Of a stretch of 64,000 nucleotides of DNA, positions 42,401 through 57,400 are shown in pieces (within the stretch, counting starts at the first letter, position 1; the number at the start of each line of letters is the position of its first letter). This stretch comes from Podocnemis expansa (Eukaryota; Chordata; Testudines; Podocnemididae). The notes beneath the pieces were generated by a model. That model was not told where the DNA came from and did no database searches. It worked only from the letters and a program-made list of their open reading frames with translations. The stretch is taken from assembly GCA_007922195.1 (NCBI GenBank), contig ML681992.1, positions 38,735,350 to 38,799,349 of the forward strand. Direction: 5' to 3'. Position numbers and translations under genes: made by a program.

Positions 42401-45400
42401 ATCTAGTAGTCGAGCATAAACGGGTGAGGCAATATTGTCACCTCAAATCCTTACTCTGCTAATATGGAAAACCACTGATATGTTAATTTAGACTTCTCAG
42501 GAGTGGGGAAGTTGGTTGGGGTGGGGGCATGTGAATATGCACAGGCCACCTCAAAGAACTCTGGGTACAAATATGTAAACTTCATTTGTTTTCTGAGAAT
42601 CCTCTAAATATTCCCACTCTTGTAATTTAGAAAACAGTATGGTACATTGGATGGAGGAATGCTAATTAAACAAGGATTGGAATAATGTGCTACCAAACTT
42701 GGCATTCAGCAAAAGGCTTTGTGAAAGCGTGAACAGTAATCCAGCTTTGCATATCTCAGTTTGGGAAATGCGTTTATTAAAAGATGTAGCTGCTACCCTA
42801 GCAGACTGAGCTTTAAGAAACCCTAAGGGGCTTGTCTACATTGGGGGTAGGACTGTAATTCCATTATAGGCTGCTGAATTACAGCATGTAAAGTTGAGTG
42901 ATCACAGTTCTACTACAGAAGAATTGGTTTGAGGGTGCATATGAAAACAGAAAAGCCCTTCTTGTGGGACTTGATGTAATTTATCTGCCCTCCCCCCCGT
43001 TTTTTTTTTTTAACTGATATGAAGACAGATTTGCCCAGGACCAGGAAGATTTTATTGGCTGACACTGTACTCTTTGCAGTAGAGTACAAGCATCAGGTAT
43101 GCTGGGGAAAGGTTCTCCTCCAAACACTTTAGACATTGAACATGTACTGCAGATGTCAAGGAGAATTCTGGGTAAGATGTGCACCCCTTGACACCGTATT
43201 TCCTGAGAGTGGGATCAACCATGTTGAACAATAAAACTACATCTTAATAGTATGATGTAATCTAAATCTGACCTAATTTATTCTAAGACTAACTACAGAC
43301 CATTCACTATAAAAACTCTTAATAGCTAATAGCAATAAACTAACATAAAGGCACCACTGAACAATGGATATCTGAGATCCAGTGATTCATATCCCTTCAC
43401 TGCTGCTGAGGCTAGAAGGAACTGAGGTAGCAACGCTTCCACAGCCCCTTTATACTCATGCTCTTAGAACATGTGCACGTGTCAAACAGGAATGATGGGT
43501 GAGCACAGACACCTAATGGGCACTGCTACTAAAAGATACTATCATCCCGCTGACCTTGACAGAACAAGTCCCAGGAGTGGCAATATACAGAGTACACTTC
43601 TATCTAGCACCCTCTTTATTGTCCTTTTTAGTTAAAGTAAATAAAACAGCGTCTCTGTAGCTGCCTGATGCCATGTGAGTATGCCCTGAACTTGGAGGAC
43701 CAGGAGCACAAAGAAAATTGCAGTACAATCATGGAGGACATTACATTGGTTACTCTGAACTTCATTCATCAGTGTAAATTCTCTCTCTAAAGATAATTAT
43801 GTTGATAGAGACCTCATTCTATCTTACTGAGGTGACTCTGTTAAACAAACAAGGATTCTATAGTAAGCAGTACAAACAAGGAGTCCTGTGGCACTTAAAG
43901 ACTAACAAATAAAATTTATGCCACAGGACTCCCTGCTTGTTTTGCTGAACTAGACTAACACAGCTACCCCTTTGGAACTATGGTAAGCAGTGTTTCTCCC
44001 AGGATCTTCAGAAAATGAAAAGACAAAATTTCAGTGTCAAAAGCACAAGAAAATATTCAGAGGATATGAACACTCTTTTCAATCATTTTTAAAAATACCT
44101 TTTTGTGGCATGTATGTTTTAAAAACGTGCCAGTTCTCATAACTATCACATAAACTGCAATATAAGTAAAAAGTCTACAGTACTATAGTGGCTCTACAGC
44201 TTTTAGGAGGAAAGTGAAGAAAGTAAACCTTTCTCAAAAAAAAGTATGCCATTGGCAAAAATGTTTTAACAGATGTTACCTTCTGAGTAGGATTTTAGAA
44301 TGTCTAAAAACTTGAAATGTTTCCTCTGATGTAAAATTAATCAGGACATGTGAATCTAATATATGAATCTGTACAAATCTTTCCAATTCAATTAATTCCA
44401 TTTCTACTTGTCTTTTCCTTATTCCACACACTTATGAATGTTACACACTGAAGACCTCACATCCATTTCTTTAACCTCAGAAATCCAGTTATATAACTAT
44501 TATAAATGTGACGATAGCAAGGCACAGATATTGTTTGATTATATCTACTCTGTGAACACCAAATAATCTAAGCCAGGAAATTATAACTGAATAATACATA
44601 CCCTTAACCCACCCCACTGTAAAGCAGAAAATACTAATGTAAAGCAGCCTGACTACTATGAAGGACTAACAATTTTGCCTTTTAAAATAATACTGTGATC
44701 TCTTCCTTGCACTGGTGAACATTTACAATGAAATTCAACTAATTTCTGAAGGACTATTCAGGAATTACTACTCACTACTAAGCATAAGAGGATCACAGTC
44801 TGGCTCACAGTATTCCTTTTATGGAAGCCACATGTGCACCCTTGAGGAACAAAGCTGAGCTGTAGTGATTACAGTTACTGTAGAATTCTGGTTTTTTTTT
44901 CCAGTTTTTGTAATACTATAAATATTTTGTAATAAATTTTGTATAAAACATAAGTTTTTAAATTCATTATTTAGCCAAGAGACAATTTTTGTGTTTTAGA
45001 TAAATGAAAAACTATTTAGCAAGCAATCCCATTGAAAGGGAGCTCTAAGCCAGTAACAGCATTCCAAATGTTGAGCACTTCCCAAGTTTGTTATGTCACA
45101 TTTTTCCTGGAATGTCAGTACAGTGTCTCAACAAGAATTTAAACTGTTACCTTCAACTCCAGCTGCCGCACCCAAACAATATTATTGACAACTTCAGAAA
45201 GATTTTTGCCTGAAAGAGGTCCAGAGACATCACCAGGGACACCATGGCATCGAGCTTCAAAGTCTGTTCGAAAATCTGTATCAATCAAATAAAAAATTCA
45301 TGTTAGACCAAAGCAAAAGAATCAGTTAGCAATAATAAATTATAGCTACAAACAACATATTAGTCTTTTACAAAAAATAAATGTGAGGCAAAATGCTGCT

Positions 45401-48400
45401 CCCAAAATAAACAGCCAAAATAGAGAGAAATGAAAACATTTCCAAAAGCACAAACTGAATTTGGATTGTCTGTGATATATGTTTACCTTTTATCGAGTCC
45501 TGAAGTCTTGCTAACAAAGTTTCCCTTTCAAATAGCAACTCTTTGCTGATGCTTGGGCGTTTTACCAGTTCCTTATATTTCTGAAATGCTTGAAGTAGCT
45601 AGAGTAAGAAATAATGTAAAGAAAAAATACACTCAATAAAACTAAACAAATTCTTAGGCACCACTTTTAATAAACATTACATATGATCATAAATAATTAT
45701 TTCTTTATCCTAAAATTACTATTTGTTAATTCTGAAAGCTAATATACAGTAAAACCTTTGTGTTACATATTTTTACCTGTTGTGGACTCTCTTGAATTTC
45801 TGAAATAAATGTTTTCAATTTATTTGCTATTTTCTGTTCTGCTGGTGCAATAATTCTTTCAAATTGAGACACTGCTGCTCTCCATAAAGGCTAGAGATAA
45901 AGGACAGCTGCATTAGTTTGATGTTAATGCTCACAACAGAAAATCACAGAACTCATTTATAGAAAAATAAGAATAAATATTATACCTCTGTGTAGGGGTT
46001 ATAGTGTACAGGATTTAGGCCGGCAAAGGGTTCAAACACCTGAGCAAGGTGCACTGTTTCTTGTTCCCCCATTGGTAAAAAATACGCAAGCTTTTCATGA
46101 AGTGTTCTAATAGTTAGCACCTACAACAAAAAATTAATTTATTTATTGTAATGATCATATGCACCCATCATGGATGCCTGCACATATAATGTAATTTACA
46201 TCAAAAGCAAGAAATGTAACAGACAGCACAAACTTCTCAGTCTTTACCATCCCATTCCATCACCAAAAACACTTCCTTAGCAATAAGCTATATATTCAAA
46301 TAAATACTGAACCCAAATGTGTGAACCATGCACTGATTGTACAAATGAAATTAAAATATTACACATTATTATTAGTTTTATTCACAACTAAAAACTCTCT
46401 GTAGTTTTGTTTTCAACAAAAACAAATGACCATGCACCAAACTAATACCTCACTGAGACGTTTGCCAAGTTTATCTAATGATTCAGGAACATATTTTTCA
46501 TTTTTCCATGGATGTGGAGTATACCGTTGCCATAGCTGTCCAGTTAGGTGATCACAGGCAGCTACCCACTGTTCACAAATCATGATACCAGCCTTCAAAT
46601 TTTCTTTCACAATGTGGAAAGCATCCTCCCACAGATTCAAAGTACCCATTTTTTTCTGAACAAATCTACCAAGTGAGCCACCTAAAAGAGCACAAAACAT
46701 ACACAGAGTCAAATATAACAAGTATGTTTAAAATCCTCTTAATATTCCATCCACACCACAGTACATTTACATTTTTAAAAACTGTTACAGACATTCTGAT
46801 ACTAAACAATGGTAATCTCATAAACAAACAATTGCTCACTCAGAGCGTGATTCTCTGATCCCAGAGGCCAGGCTCCATGCTCCCACCACTCCCCCAGACA
46901 GGTGCGGGGCAGGCCATCAGTGGGGTGGCCCCTTGTCCTGCTATTCCACCCTGGGGGCTGGGTGGGGAGGCTCAGAGTCCAGACCCTGCACTCCTGCCCC
47001 TCACCTGCTTGCTGCAAAAGGCAGCAGGGTGGGAACAGGGAGCAGCATTGCAGTGAGGGGGGCAGCAGGGCCCACAGAACCGCAGGGCCTGGGACAGTCA
47101 CCCCACTTGTCCCCTCACTAAGGACCAGCCTGCAAGCACCAGCCTGAAATCACACTGCTAATGTTCAAAGGAGCATTAGAACACACTCTATACATGGCTT
47201 ATTTACCATAGTCTTCATTTCTCTGGAGTGAATTTCTAACTGAAGTTGTGAAACCAAGGACTGAGAACCTGATGTACATGGACTTTCAAATCGATATGTG
47301 ATTACTTTAATCCTTTAACAATTCTTTTATATTTTCTTTCTTTCCTTTTTATAATAAACATTTATTTTTAGTTACTAACGGATTGGCTGGCAGTGTGATT
47401 TTTGGGTAAGATCCAAATTTACATTGATCTGGTGATGTGGCTGATCATTTGGGGTTAGGAGAACCCTTCTGGTAAAGAGCATGGAATTTTAAGTCACTTA
47501 TCTCTTTACTAGACCCAGTGGCTAACTGGGGGCCAGAAACTGAAATACAATAAAGAGAACTGAATATATTTTGTTTTAGCTTCTTATTAACCAGTATGGG
47601 GGATCAGAAACATTGCTTGGTTGCTGGAGAGAGAGACTCCCTTCAGTCACCCAGTAGTGCACGGAGAATTTGTTCTCCTTTTACAGCCTACCCCGATCTT
47701 GGTATTTTCAGGTGCCCACCTTAGGCACACAAGGGTAACAGACTTTTGATTTTTTTTTTTTCATTACAACAGGTGATTTGACATCTTCTCTATATGCTGC
47801 TTCCCCATTTGAATCTTAATAGCAGCTTCAATTTGCTGTTACAGAGTAACCTGACCCCATGACTTACACTTCCCTCCCATTCTGTAAATTCCATCATTTC
47901 CTCTGATTCTGTAAGCTTCCCCATCTTCAAAGCATCTAATGACGTGGGATTTTCTCCCACAAAAGCTCACACAATAAATATAATTTGTTAGTCTTTAAGA
48001 GTATGTCTACACTTGCAATTTAATTTGAATTAATTAGGATTAATTCGAATTAAATTAATGCATGGCTACACTTGCTTTCATTAATTCGAACTAAGGAATT
48101 CCTTAGTTCAAATTAATGAAAGCTTACTTTGAAGTTATAAAACCTCAGTTAACTTCGAAGTAAGGGTTAATTTGAACTTATTAGTTTGAATTAACCCAAA
48201 GTAGTTGTGTTAATTCAAACTAACCATTAATTCGAATTAATGCTCTTTGACTTCCTTCCTCCCAGGGTGCCTCCCTCCTTCTATATACTGGGTAGGGGCA
48301 TAGCCCTTCTTTGGGGCCATCTTGCCACACCTCTCGTGGTACCCTTCACCTAATTCAAACTAAGAAGTCCTGCCCATGGACATTCTAGTTTGAATTGGTT

Positions 48401-51400
48401 TTCCTAGTGTGCCCATGTTACTTTGAATTAACTGAATTCGAACTAATCATTATTAGTTTGAATTAAGTTAATTTGAACTAACCTTCTAAGTGTAGACATA
48501 GCCCTTGTGCCACAGAACTCCTTGTCTGTTTCTTCTTGAGAATAACCTGTTTAACCAAGGATCACAACAGCTCTTATTGCCACAGTGTTGTACTAAGAAC
48601 TCAGAGCAAAGCGGATATCCACAATGATCTCTAAATTCTTTTCTGAGTCACTGCTTTCCAAGAAAGTCTCCCCTCCTGCAGGCATTGCCCACATTCCTTG
48701 CTCTCAGATGTATTACCTTGCACTTATCTATTTTAAAAGGTATTTTGCTGGGTTGTGACCATTTAACCAGAGATTCAGATAACTCTGAAACAGCAATGTA
48801 CCTTGCTTATTATGTACTACCCCATGAGTCTTTATATCGCATGCAAACTTTACCAGCAAAGATTTTATGTTGTCACCTAGACTAGTGATTCCCAACCTTT
48901 TCTCTACCGTGGCATATTCATATTTGTAATTTATTTTGAGGCACACCACAATGTAGCTGGCAAATAAACTCATGAATATTCATCAACCAATCCAGAACTC
49001 TGAGTAGTATTTCAAAAAATTCCATGGCACAGCTGCTGAGGGCTGATGGCATACTTGTGTGTGGTGACACACTGGTTGGGAAATACTGATCTAGACCTTT
49101 GGTTTGGAAAAAAAAAAAAAAATCTATTGAGTAACATTTGACTTAGAACATTGAGGGACTCCACTAGAAATGATCCGATTCACTGTCTACCCATTAACAA
49201 CCATATTTTGAGAGCTGTCAGTGACTCAGGTTTCATTCATCCAGTGTGTGCCCTGTTGGTTCCATATAATGCAAGTTTTTTAATCAAAGTGTCATGTAGT
49301 ACTAGGTCAAATGCCTTGGAGAAATCCAAGCATACAACCATCAACACAGTTACTTTTGTCAATTAGATCTGCAATCCTGTAAAAAAGGAAAAAATTAGAT
49401 TTATTTGACAATAAGGAGTTGTGTGGCACTTTAAGACTAACAGATTTATTTTTTGCATGAGCTTTCGTGGGACAAGATCCCACTTCCTCAGATGCTTCGA
49501 AGATGCCTACTTTTCATGAAAACTTACCAAATGACATTAATTATATTTTTAGCCTGCAATTCTTTGCTGATAATCCCAAATTATTTTGCCTGGGAATGAC
49601 ACTGGATTAATTAGTTAATGGTTCCATGAGTCATCCTTTCACTCCTTTTAAATAGTGGAAATATGGTAGTCCTCCAATCTTTTGGATTTTCCCCAATTTT
49701 CCAAGAATTATTAAAATTAACCCTTGTGGTTCAGAGAGCTCTTCAGCTAGTTCCTTTAAGATTCTTCATTATAAATTATCCAGGCCTGTTGATGTGACAA
49801 GGTATGCTCATTCCTACCCCCAGTTTTACCTATGACATCCAGAAGATTCTGCATGCGTGGCTGCGGAAAGGGATCGTGTTCTGTTTGTCTCCATATATCA
49901 TCAACAGTATCCCGAGTAGTCTCCACTAAATCCACAACTTCAAATAAAGAGAGACTATGCAAATTGTAGTAATCCTAGAAATAACATATCTTAAAATGAA
50001 ATGATCACACTACTAATGAACTAGAAATGTTTAAATTCTTTAAAACATATACAAATATATTTAACTGAGGCATTTTTTGGTTTACAGCTATGGCAGGCTG
50101 AAGGGCGGTAAACCCCCCTCCTTACCATGGTTCCCCTGAGCTGCAATGAGACATTCTGATTAAAGAACTAATAGGGGGCAGCTGGCTGCACAGCTTTGCT
50201 TCAGGGAGTTCCCTGAAATAATAAGGGAGTGGCAACACCTGAGTGGCTGCTCCAGAAAGGCTGAAAACTGCTTCAGGTGCCTGAGGAAGGGGGAGGTATA
50301 GCTGCAGCAGAGAAAGTTTGGGGTGCTCTATTAGCAGAAGCCTAAATGAAGGGGAAACAACCCTGCACCTCTTGGGACCCCCAAGCAAACCCAGCAGAAG
50401 TGAGCTGGAATTAGTATGTTGTATGCTTGTATGTTGCTGTATCTTTGCGAAGAGGCTAAAGTACTGTAAATAAATGAGCATGAGTAATTAAAAGCATGGG
50501 AGACTTTGGGCTGGTTTCTGGAAGAGGGGAAGAAAGCCAGTAGAAAAAGGGGTGGGAGCCTGTGACACGGGTCTTTATTTTAACCCTTAAAATATAAGGC
50601 ACAATCCTGCAAAATAAAATAAATAAAAGATATGAGTAACTTTTTAATGTGAATAGTCTCTCTGACTTCTATGGAACTATTCATGTGAGCAAAAATGATT
50701 CAAGTGCTTAACACTTTGCAAAGCAGAGTACACAATCATCATCTTGTGTTAGTTTATTTTTGTATTTATCATGCCATTTTTAATCTTACCATCCCTTTAT
50801 GAACATTCATTTCTTTAAGACAAATTTTAAGACTGAAGGGGACACATTTTTCTCTGAATTAAACTTGAGCAACCCTGCAGTTAAAGACAGTGGGAGTTGC
50901 AGAAGGGTAACTGCAGGAATGTTGACCCAGATTTTGTACTTCTGAACATCTAAAAAAATTTCGCAAGTGGTGTAAACTCTTTCCTGAGGCCTGATTTACA
51001 CTATACAGTAAAGTTGATGTAATGCAGCTTATGTCAATATAATTATGTCAGTGTACACATTACAACCTTGTCCCACCAATGTAAGTCCCTATTACACTGA
51101 CATAAGTCCTACTCTTCTCATGGGTGTGGAGTTATGTCAGTGTAGTCAGGGTGACACAGCCATGAAGTCAACAAGAAAGTCAGCTATTTGTCTCCACCTG
51201 GGCTGCTCCCAGATCTCTGCTACAAGTCAGACTACCACAGACTCCTGGCTTCAGCTGTTGCCCAGGACAGCCTAATGGGGACCCTGCTGCCACCCTGGAG
51301 TCCCACCTCCCCATTCATGGCATGAGTTTGGCTGCACCAAGACTTCTGGCTCAGAACCCAGCTACCACCTGGGTTCTTGGCCCCCACTCCACACCAAAAG

Positions 51401-54400
51401 CATAGCAGCTTATCTGACTCTAGATGTAGAACTCCTCACCAGCAACCTAACTGCCCCTTTGGGCTCTCACTTTCCCACTGAATGAACTGAGTGCAGTGAG
51501 GTGAGAACCCCCGGGGTTGCCATCCTTCCATTTCCAGCCTGGGCTGAGGAGGTGAAAAATCAGAGGTCGCTGAGGTCTGGGCTCCCGGTGGGCTAAGAAA
51601 TGCTGGGAGCTGAGAAGCCTTGGTTCTCAGATGCCTCACATTGCCCCTCTTCTGTGATGGAAGCACTCCTAGTGAGGATTCCCGCCACCAGCAGAACGAG
51701 GGCAGTGTGCTCTTCAAGCACTGCAGTAATTACAAGGTTGAATTAAAATTGTAGTGTGAAGATGTCATAAGTTTGATACAAATACATCACTGAATAAATA
51801 TAAGAAAAGACATACTCTTGCAATTGCTTCAAATAGATCTTTAAAATGGGAGGCTCTCTCTTTGCTACATGATTTACTTCCACGATGAGCACGCTCAATC
51901 CAGAACTGAAACTCATCATTTGGTGTAAGTATTGCTGCAAGTATAAACAAAAAGCTCTTAAATGTATCATTAAGATGCACATGCATAACAAAATATCTTT
52001 AAGCAAAACACATATTCAAAATGGGTGGTTTTACTTTTGAGTTATATAATTCTGCTTCAACTTTTGAGTCAAGGTATGATATGTTCAATATTAAGGCTTC
52101 AAATTCAGTCTTGCTCGGTCATGGCTGCCTTCAATTCTTAGTTCATAAGAGTATCTACCTTTCAAAATCTGTTCTATTTTATTTTGGTTCTTAAACACTC
52201 ACCCCACCTTAATAGAGAAGTGGATTCAGAAATCTAATAAAATCCTTCATTTCCAATTTAAATTGTATTGTAATAGAAGTAATAGTGGTACACACCTCGC
52301 ACATCATCTTCACGGAATTTGGTTCCTGTGTGGTTAGAATCTGTTCTTCTGAGAACAGTGCCCAAACCAATCTCTAGTTCACTCAGAAGATTCTGCAGTT
52401 TGGGATCAAAATCCCTACTCCATTTCTCATCCTACAACAAAGTTTCCAAGCAAAAAAATCATATTAGAATTGGTTATCTTTGCTTATTGTCTGCTTTCTT
52501 CAAAAATAAATCATGACGAATAACAATTATTCATTTGAAAGTTGAAGGGAACAGGGGATGTACCTTAAATTCAGGAAAACGCATTTTAATTCTTTACAAG
52601 TTAGACAAATCAAAACACTGAACACACATCATGTCAATAATTTTCTGAATAAACTGCTTACTGATTTCAACATGGCCTACAGTTCAAAAACTGATCATAT
52701 AATATGATCTAGTATAACAGAAAATGAATTGGTGCTTGAAAGCTATGAAACATTGACATTTCTTTTGGTAAGATAAAGAAATTTAGCTAGGATTTTCATT
52801 CTGGTTGTGAAAAACTAAATAAAGCAAAGTAGGAAAAGGAAGAATCATTTTAGAAGACACCAATCCTTGGTTTATCTTTTAATTTTCGTATCTAAGATGA
52901 GCAGCTACCCTGTCAAATTCCTGTGCCAAATTCTGCAATCCTCAGTGAAGTGAAATTCTCAGAATATAGTCCTGTATGATCAATCCTCCTATTGAGGCAT
53001 GTGGAATTTAAAAAAGCAAACCCATAAACACAAAGAAAAAGAGAGCCATGGAAATCAGTTTAGGAATCCACCACACCTCTTAACCATTGCAGCCCCACCT
53101 TTGAACTTGAGACAATATCTGATATGCATATAAAAAATGACAGTCGTATGTAAAGATAGCTGTAAGGTTCCTCCCTTACCTTGGAAATCAAATAAACTGT
53201 TCATTCGTTAATATCTCTGTAAATTTAATTTTAAAACTAACAGTAAAGAAAGTTACAATACATCTCAGGGAAGATGTAATATGGGATGGGGAAGACTTAC
53301 TGTGAAACTACAGGAAAATAATCTGTAAGTACACATTTTTAATGTATAAAAGTGCCTGTAACAGTGTACTTCTCACCTTAAGTAATACTGGTGCAAATAC
53401 CTGTCGTACCGCTTGATAGAGTGTATTAACAGGTGAATCTAACATAGATGACACAAGAATATTACTATGAAGATTATCTTCTGTAATGACATCAGGTCGC
53501 AGCTTAAAGAATACCAAAACTTTATCCTCAGAATCACCAGCTTCAACCTATAATGATCAAAAACACAAGGTAGGTAGGTGGGTAGGTAGAAAGAAAGATC
53601 ACAGGATTTTTTCCTCTAAATTCACTTTCTATACATTTTAGAGTAAGGAAATAATTCATTACAAAATTTTATGTTACATGATTTATGACAAACAGTATAT
53701 TCCTATTAGATTTGTAGACAAATTCAAAACTTCTCTTGATATTTATATTAGGCTGATGGGAATCTGATCTGCAATACAAAATCAAATACTTTAAAAAGGT
53801 CTCCGCACTGTAAGTAGAGCTGGGCAGGAAACAGCTTGAGTGGTTTAGATTAAAAGCCATTGTGTCAAAACATCTGCAATCAGTTCTAACTTCAAGTAAC
53901 CATTTTACTTATATTATGCAGGGATTAAAAATCTACTCACCCACCTTCCACTGGCAAGCAGGAAACTTTCACTTCATGGGTGGTAGAGATATCATATGCT
54001 GCAGTATTTAAGCTTTCATTTTACAAAATTAGTTTCTACTCTTCACTATTTTGAAGATGATTTTCAAATGTGAATCTATGCAATCTTCCCCAGTCTGCAG
54101 ACAGACAGATCCAAAATCTCTACTGCTGCTACTAGACTCCTCAGGCAATGAGAGAGTGAAATTTATATGGTTCTCATCAGTTTCAGTGTTGTCACCCAAC
54201 ATAAGATGGGCAGCAGTAGACATTTTCAATTTCAGAGTGTAGCCTGTTGGCAAAGCTAGGAGCAGCAGGGGCATGTGTAACCCATGTGCCTAAATAGGTG
54301 CAATCTCTTTTAGGGACCCTTATGGCAGGGTTACGTTGCTGGGCAGATTTTGCAGCCCAGAAACCAGAAACTTCTGGTAAGAGGGTGAGGAAGCACACTG

Positions 54401-57400
54401 AGCATGCCCCACAAGTTTTATTGTTTTTGCTGGAGTTACATGCCCAGGGAGAAGCCTGAGAAGAGAAGCCTGGAGAGGAGCAAACAGAGAGCTGCAGAGG
54501 ACATTGGCTAAAGGACTCAGTGAAGGGAGCTGAGCAGGAGTGGACTGCAGGATGTTTTCTCCCAGCTTTCAACTGCTTTGCAGGGGAGTTGTCTGCAGTG
54601 GAACTGAGAGCTGGATGGCCAGTGACCTGATTGCATGGTGCTGGCTGCACAGGAGGAAGAAAGGACTGCATGGCATCTGCCTGAAGATTCCTGCAGCTAG
54701 AGAGGATGAGGATTGCTTTCGTTCTGCATTCAAGCCCCAAGGACTTAAATGACTGCAATTGAGATAAGGGTGACTCCACCTGAACTTTGGGACTCTTGGG
54801 TTTCTTACTGTTTTGTTTAAATGTATTATGGTTCTTTAGGATAAGGTGTGTTTAGTTAGTTAATAAAGTTCATTGTATGTTTTTGCTGAGTGGTAGTTTA
54901 ATGACGGATGGAAACTCTGAGCAGTCTTCGCTGTGAGTCCTTTTGACAACTGGATCCTGGCTCTCCAGTTGCTTTCATCAGGGGTTTTCTCTGTGAGGCA
55001 CTGGAGAGGGGCAATTGAATGAATCTGAGCCCACCCCAGCAGGTTACACATGCACATACACTGTTCTCGGAAGGAGGTTCATAAATCCAAAGGCTGGGGA
55101 AGAAGTAGACTAGCAGAGATATCAGCTTCTGCAGAGCAAACAAGAGTCTAGATCTGGGAGGGAAGAGAAAGCTTTTTCTCTCTTCCAACAGGTAGAGGAG
55201 GATCATGGTAAGAAAGTCTCAAGTATATCAGACACTTAGTAAGTTAAAATGAAAAATGGAGCAGCTCAGTAGGACCCACTGACACCACAGGCACTTGATT
55301 CTGCACTCCATTAGTAGGCTGTCACCTCATGTTTCATATTGGCCTCCAACTAGTACACTCAATCTTGTGTGTGATAAGTGCATAATTTCCAACTTGTACA
55401 CTATGGTGTGCTCTGCACCAAGGAGAACCTTCCCCAGTTCCTCAGTACATCCCACTTGCTAGCAACCCTTGTGTTTAAATAACCAAGTGTCTATCAATCC
55501 AACCAAAACAAGCACAAGAGATAAATATTTGTCTCTTCTTAAATTAAATCATAAATAGAGGCCAAACTCAAGAATGAAGAACTGATATTAACATGCAGAA
55601 CACTGACATTCTGCATATGACACTAAAGTGTGTCACCCTATTTTCTTTTCCTAATGCACAGAACCATAAGTCACCTTTTTACACTATCATGTACCCTACT
55701 TATTTGTCAAGATATTATTGTGAGTAATGTTTTGAATTTAAATTAACTTTAAAAACTCCAAGCCAGGGGCCCCCTCTTCTGCAACTGAAGACAACAAAAG
55801 CAACTTGCCAAAAGTTTGATGTTGGCAGGAGCTGCACCTAATTTACATAAAACAAAGCACTTTACCTACAAAGGTATTACCTCTACACAGTTATGTTTGA
55901 ATACCATAAGCTAGGTGTCTCATCTTCACAGATATGTAAATCAAATCATGCACCCAGTCTCAAAAACATGGGAACTTGTAAGACACAATGTGCTAGCCAC
56001 TATGGACACAGTATGTACTGGGCCCCTTTGTCCACACAGTTGTTTTCCATTAGTTGACATGCCACACACTGGGCTCAGAGGTCTACACAAGCCCTAGTAC
56101 TAATGTCTCACATACTGGATCACATCTTTAGTAATCTTGGGGAGGAAGGGATTAACGCTCTGGTCAGTGAGTTGCAGGAGAGTCAACAGGAACAGAGTAC
56201 AGGTTTTTGAATTGGAGCAGCAGCCCTGCCTGTTTCCTGTTTGGTGGCAGCAGAGTACCTGGATGGGTCAGAAAGAGGCCAGGGAGAACAGCTGGGAGGA
56301 TCCAGCAACATCCTTGCCAAAGATAGGCTCAAGTTAATAACAGACCAGGCATGAGTAGAACCAGGAGTGTTAAGCTAGATGCAGTCAGAATATTTCTTTG
56401 TTTTGGTTTGTTTCTGGATTCCTCTGTGCTGAGCACACATACACTCTCCCATTACCCTGTAACTACCTAAGTTAAATCACAGAGAAGCAACTCGCTGTGT
56501 TTCTTAGCCGTTCTTTTAAATCAAAGATTTTACCCTTTAAAATAAGCTCTGGTTCTATGTCCTAAAAGGCAAGAGGTTTTGTGTGGATGTGCCTGAGAAA
56601 TTTCAGACAGTTCCACAGTTGGGGTTCAATCCAGGGACATCGCTGGGGTGGGGAGGGACCCGGGGAATGGGCCCAGGCCCCACCCCCCTGGCCAGGGATA
56701 GGGCCAGGCAGGGCCGTGCCACCGCGGGCGCCTAGGCCGCAGCAGGGCCGAGCCAGAAGCGGCCGCAGGAGGCCAAGCCAGCTGCCAGCAGCCACAGCGG
56801 CCCTGTCCCCAGCCGGGGATCCGGGGGCCTGGCTGTCTGCAGCTGCGGTGACATGGGACCCAGCCTCCTGTGGCCGCTTCTGGCCCCGCCCAGCTGCAGC
56901 CTAGCCACCTGCGGTGGTGCAGCCCTGCCTGGCCCTTTCCCTGGCCGGGGGCGGGGCCAGCTGGGCAGTCAGCCGGGCCCCGGATCCCCAGCTGGGGACA
57001 GGGCTGCCGCGGCCTCAGGCAGCCGGCTGGGCCCCAGATCCCTGGCTCGATTGGGCCGGAGATCCAGGGCACTGGTGCTGGGACTCAGGGCATGTGCCCC
57101 AGGGTGCCCAGCGCCAGCGACACCACTGGTTCAATCGCTGTCTTTAGGGAGTAAAAAAAATGATTGAGGGTACCTCACAGGAAGGAATTCCCAGGTGTGC
57201 CTTCCTGTGTTTTCAAGGGGTTTTTTCATTTAGGTAGTGGTGGCAATATCACTCCAAGGTCAGGAAATTGATAGCCTTGGAGAGTTTTAAGACAAGGCTT
57301 TTGTACCAGTGGGTTTTAAGGCCTGTTGCCAGGCCCCCACTTTCTGCACTCAAACTGCCAGAGTGGGGAAACAGCCTTGACAACATCATCTAAATCTGCA

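Larger units (their letters stand above)
48545..49800 (-). mobile_element. CR1 LINE relic, antisense, twice interrupted
   Basis: Antisense CR1 polymerase-region order: TATTACCTTGCACTTATCTA, TCGCATGCAAACTTTACCAG, then GGACTCCACTAGAAATGATC, AAATGCCTTGGAGAAATCCA, TTTGCCTGGGAATGACACTG, TTCCAAGAATTATTAAAATT and CCAGGCCTGTTGATGTGAC. A hAT MITE (48883-49088) and a PLE end (49411-49503) are inserted in it. Confidence 0.65.

Noticed and set aside
48883..49088. Reading this MITE as part of the CR1 relic
   Set aside because: Clear inverted ends and an 8-bp duplication show that it is a separate hAT insertion.
54192..54779. 195-codon minus-strand frame in intron 1
   Set aside because: No recognisable domain, inside an LTR-like repeat, and it skips no intron signals; treated as chance.
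56626..57072. Overlapping GC-rich frames on both strands
   Set aside because: Four frames are open simultaneously over a GC-rich repeat; no domain.
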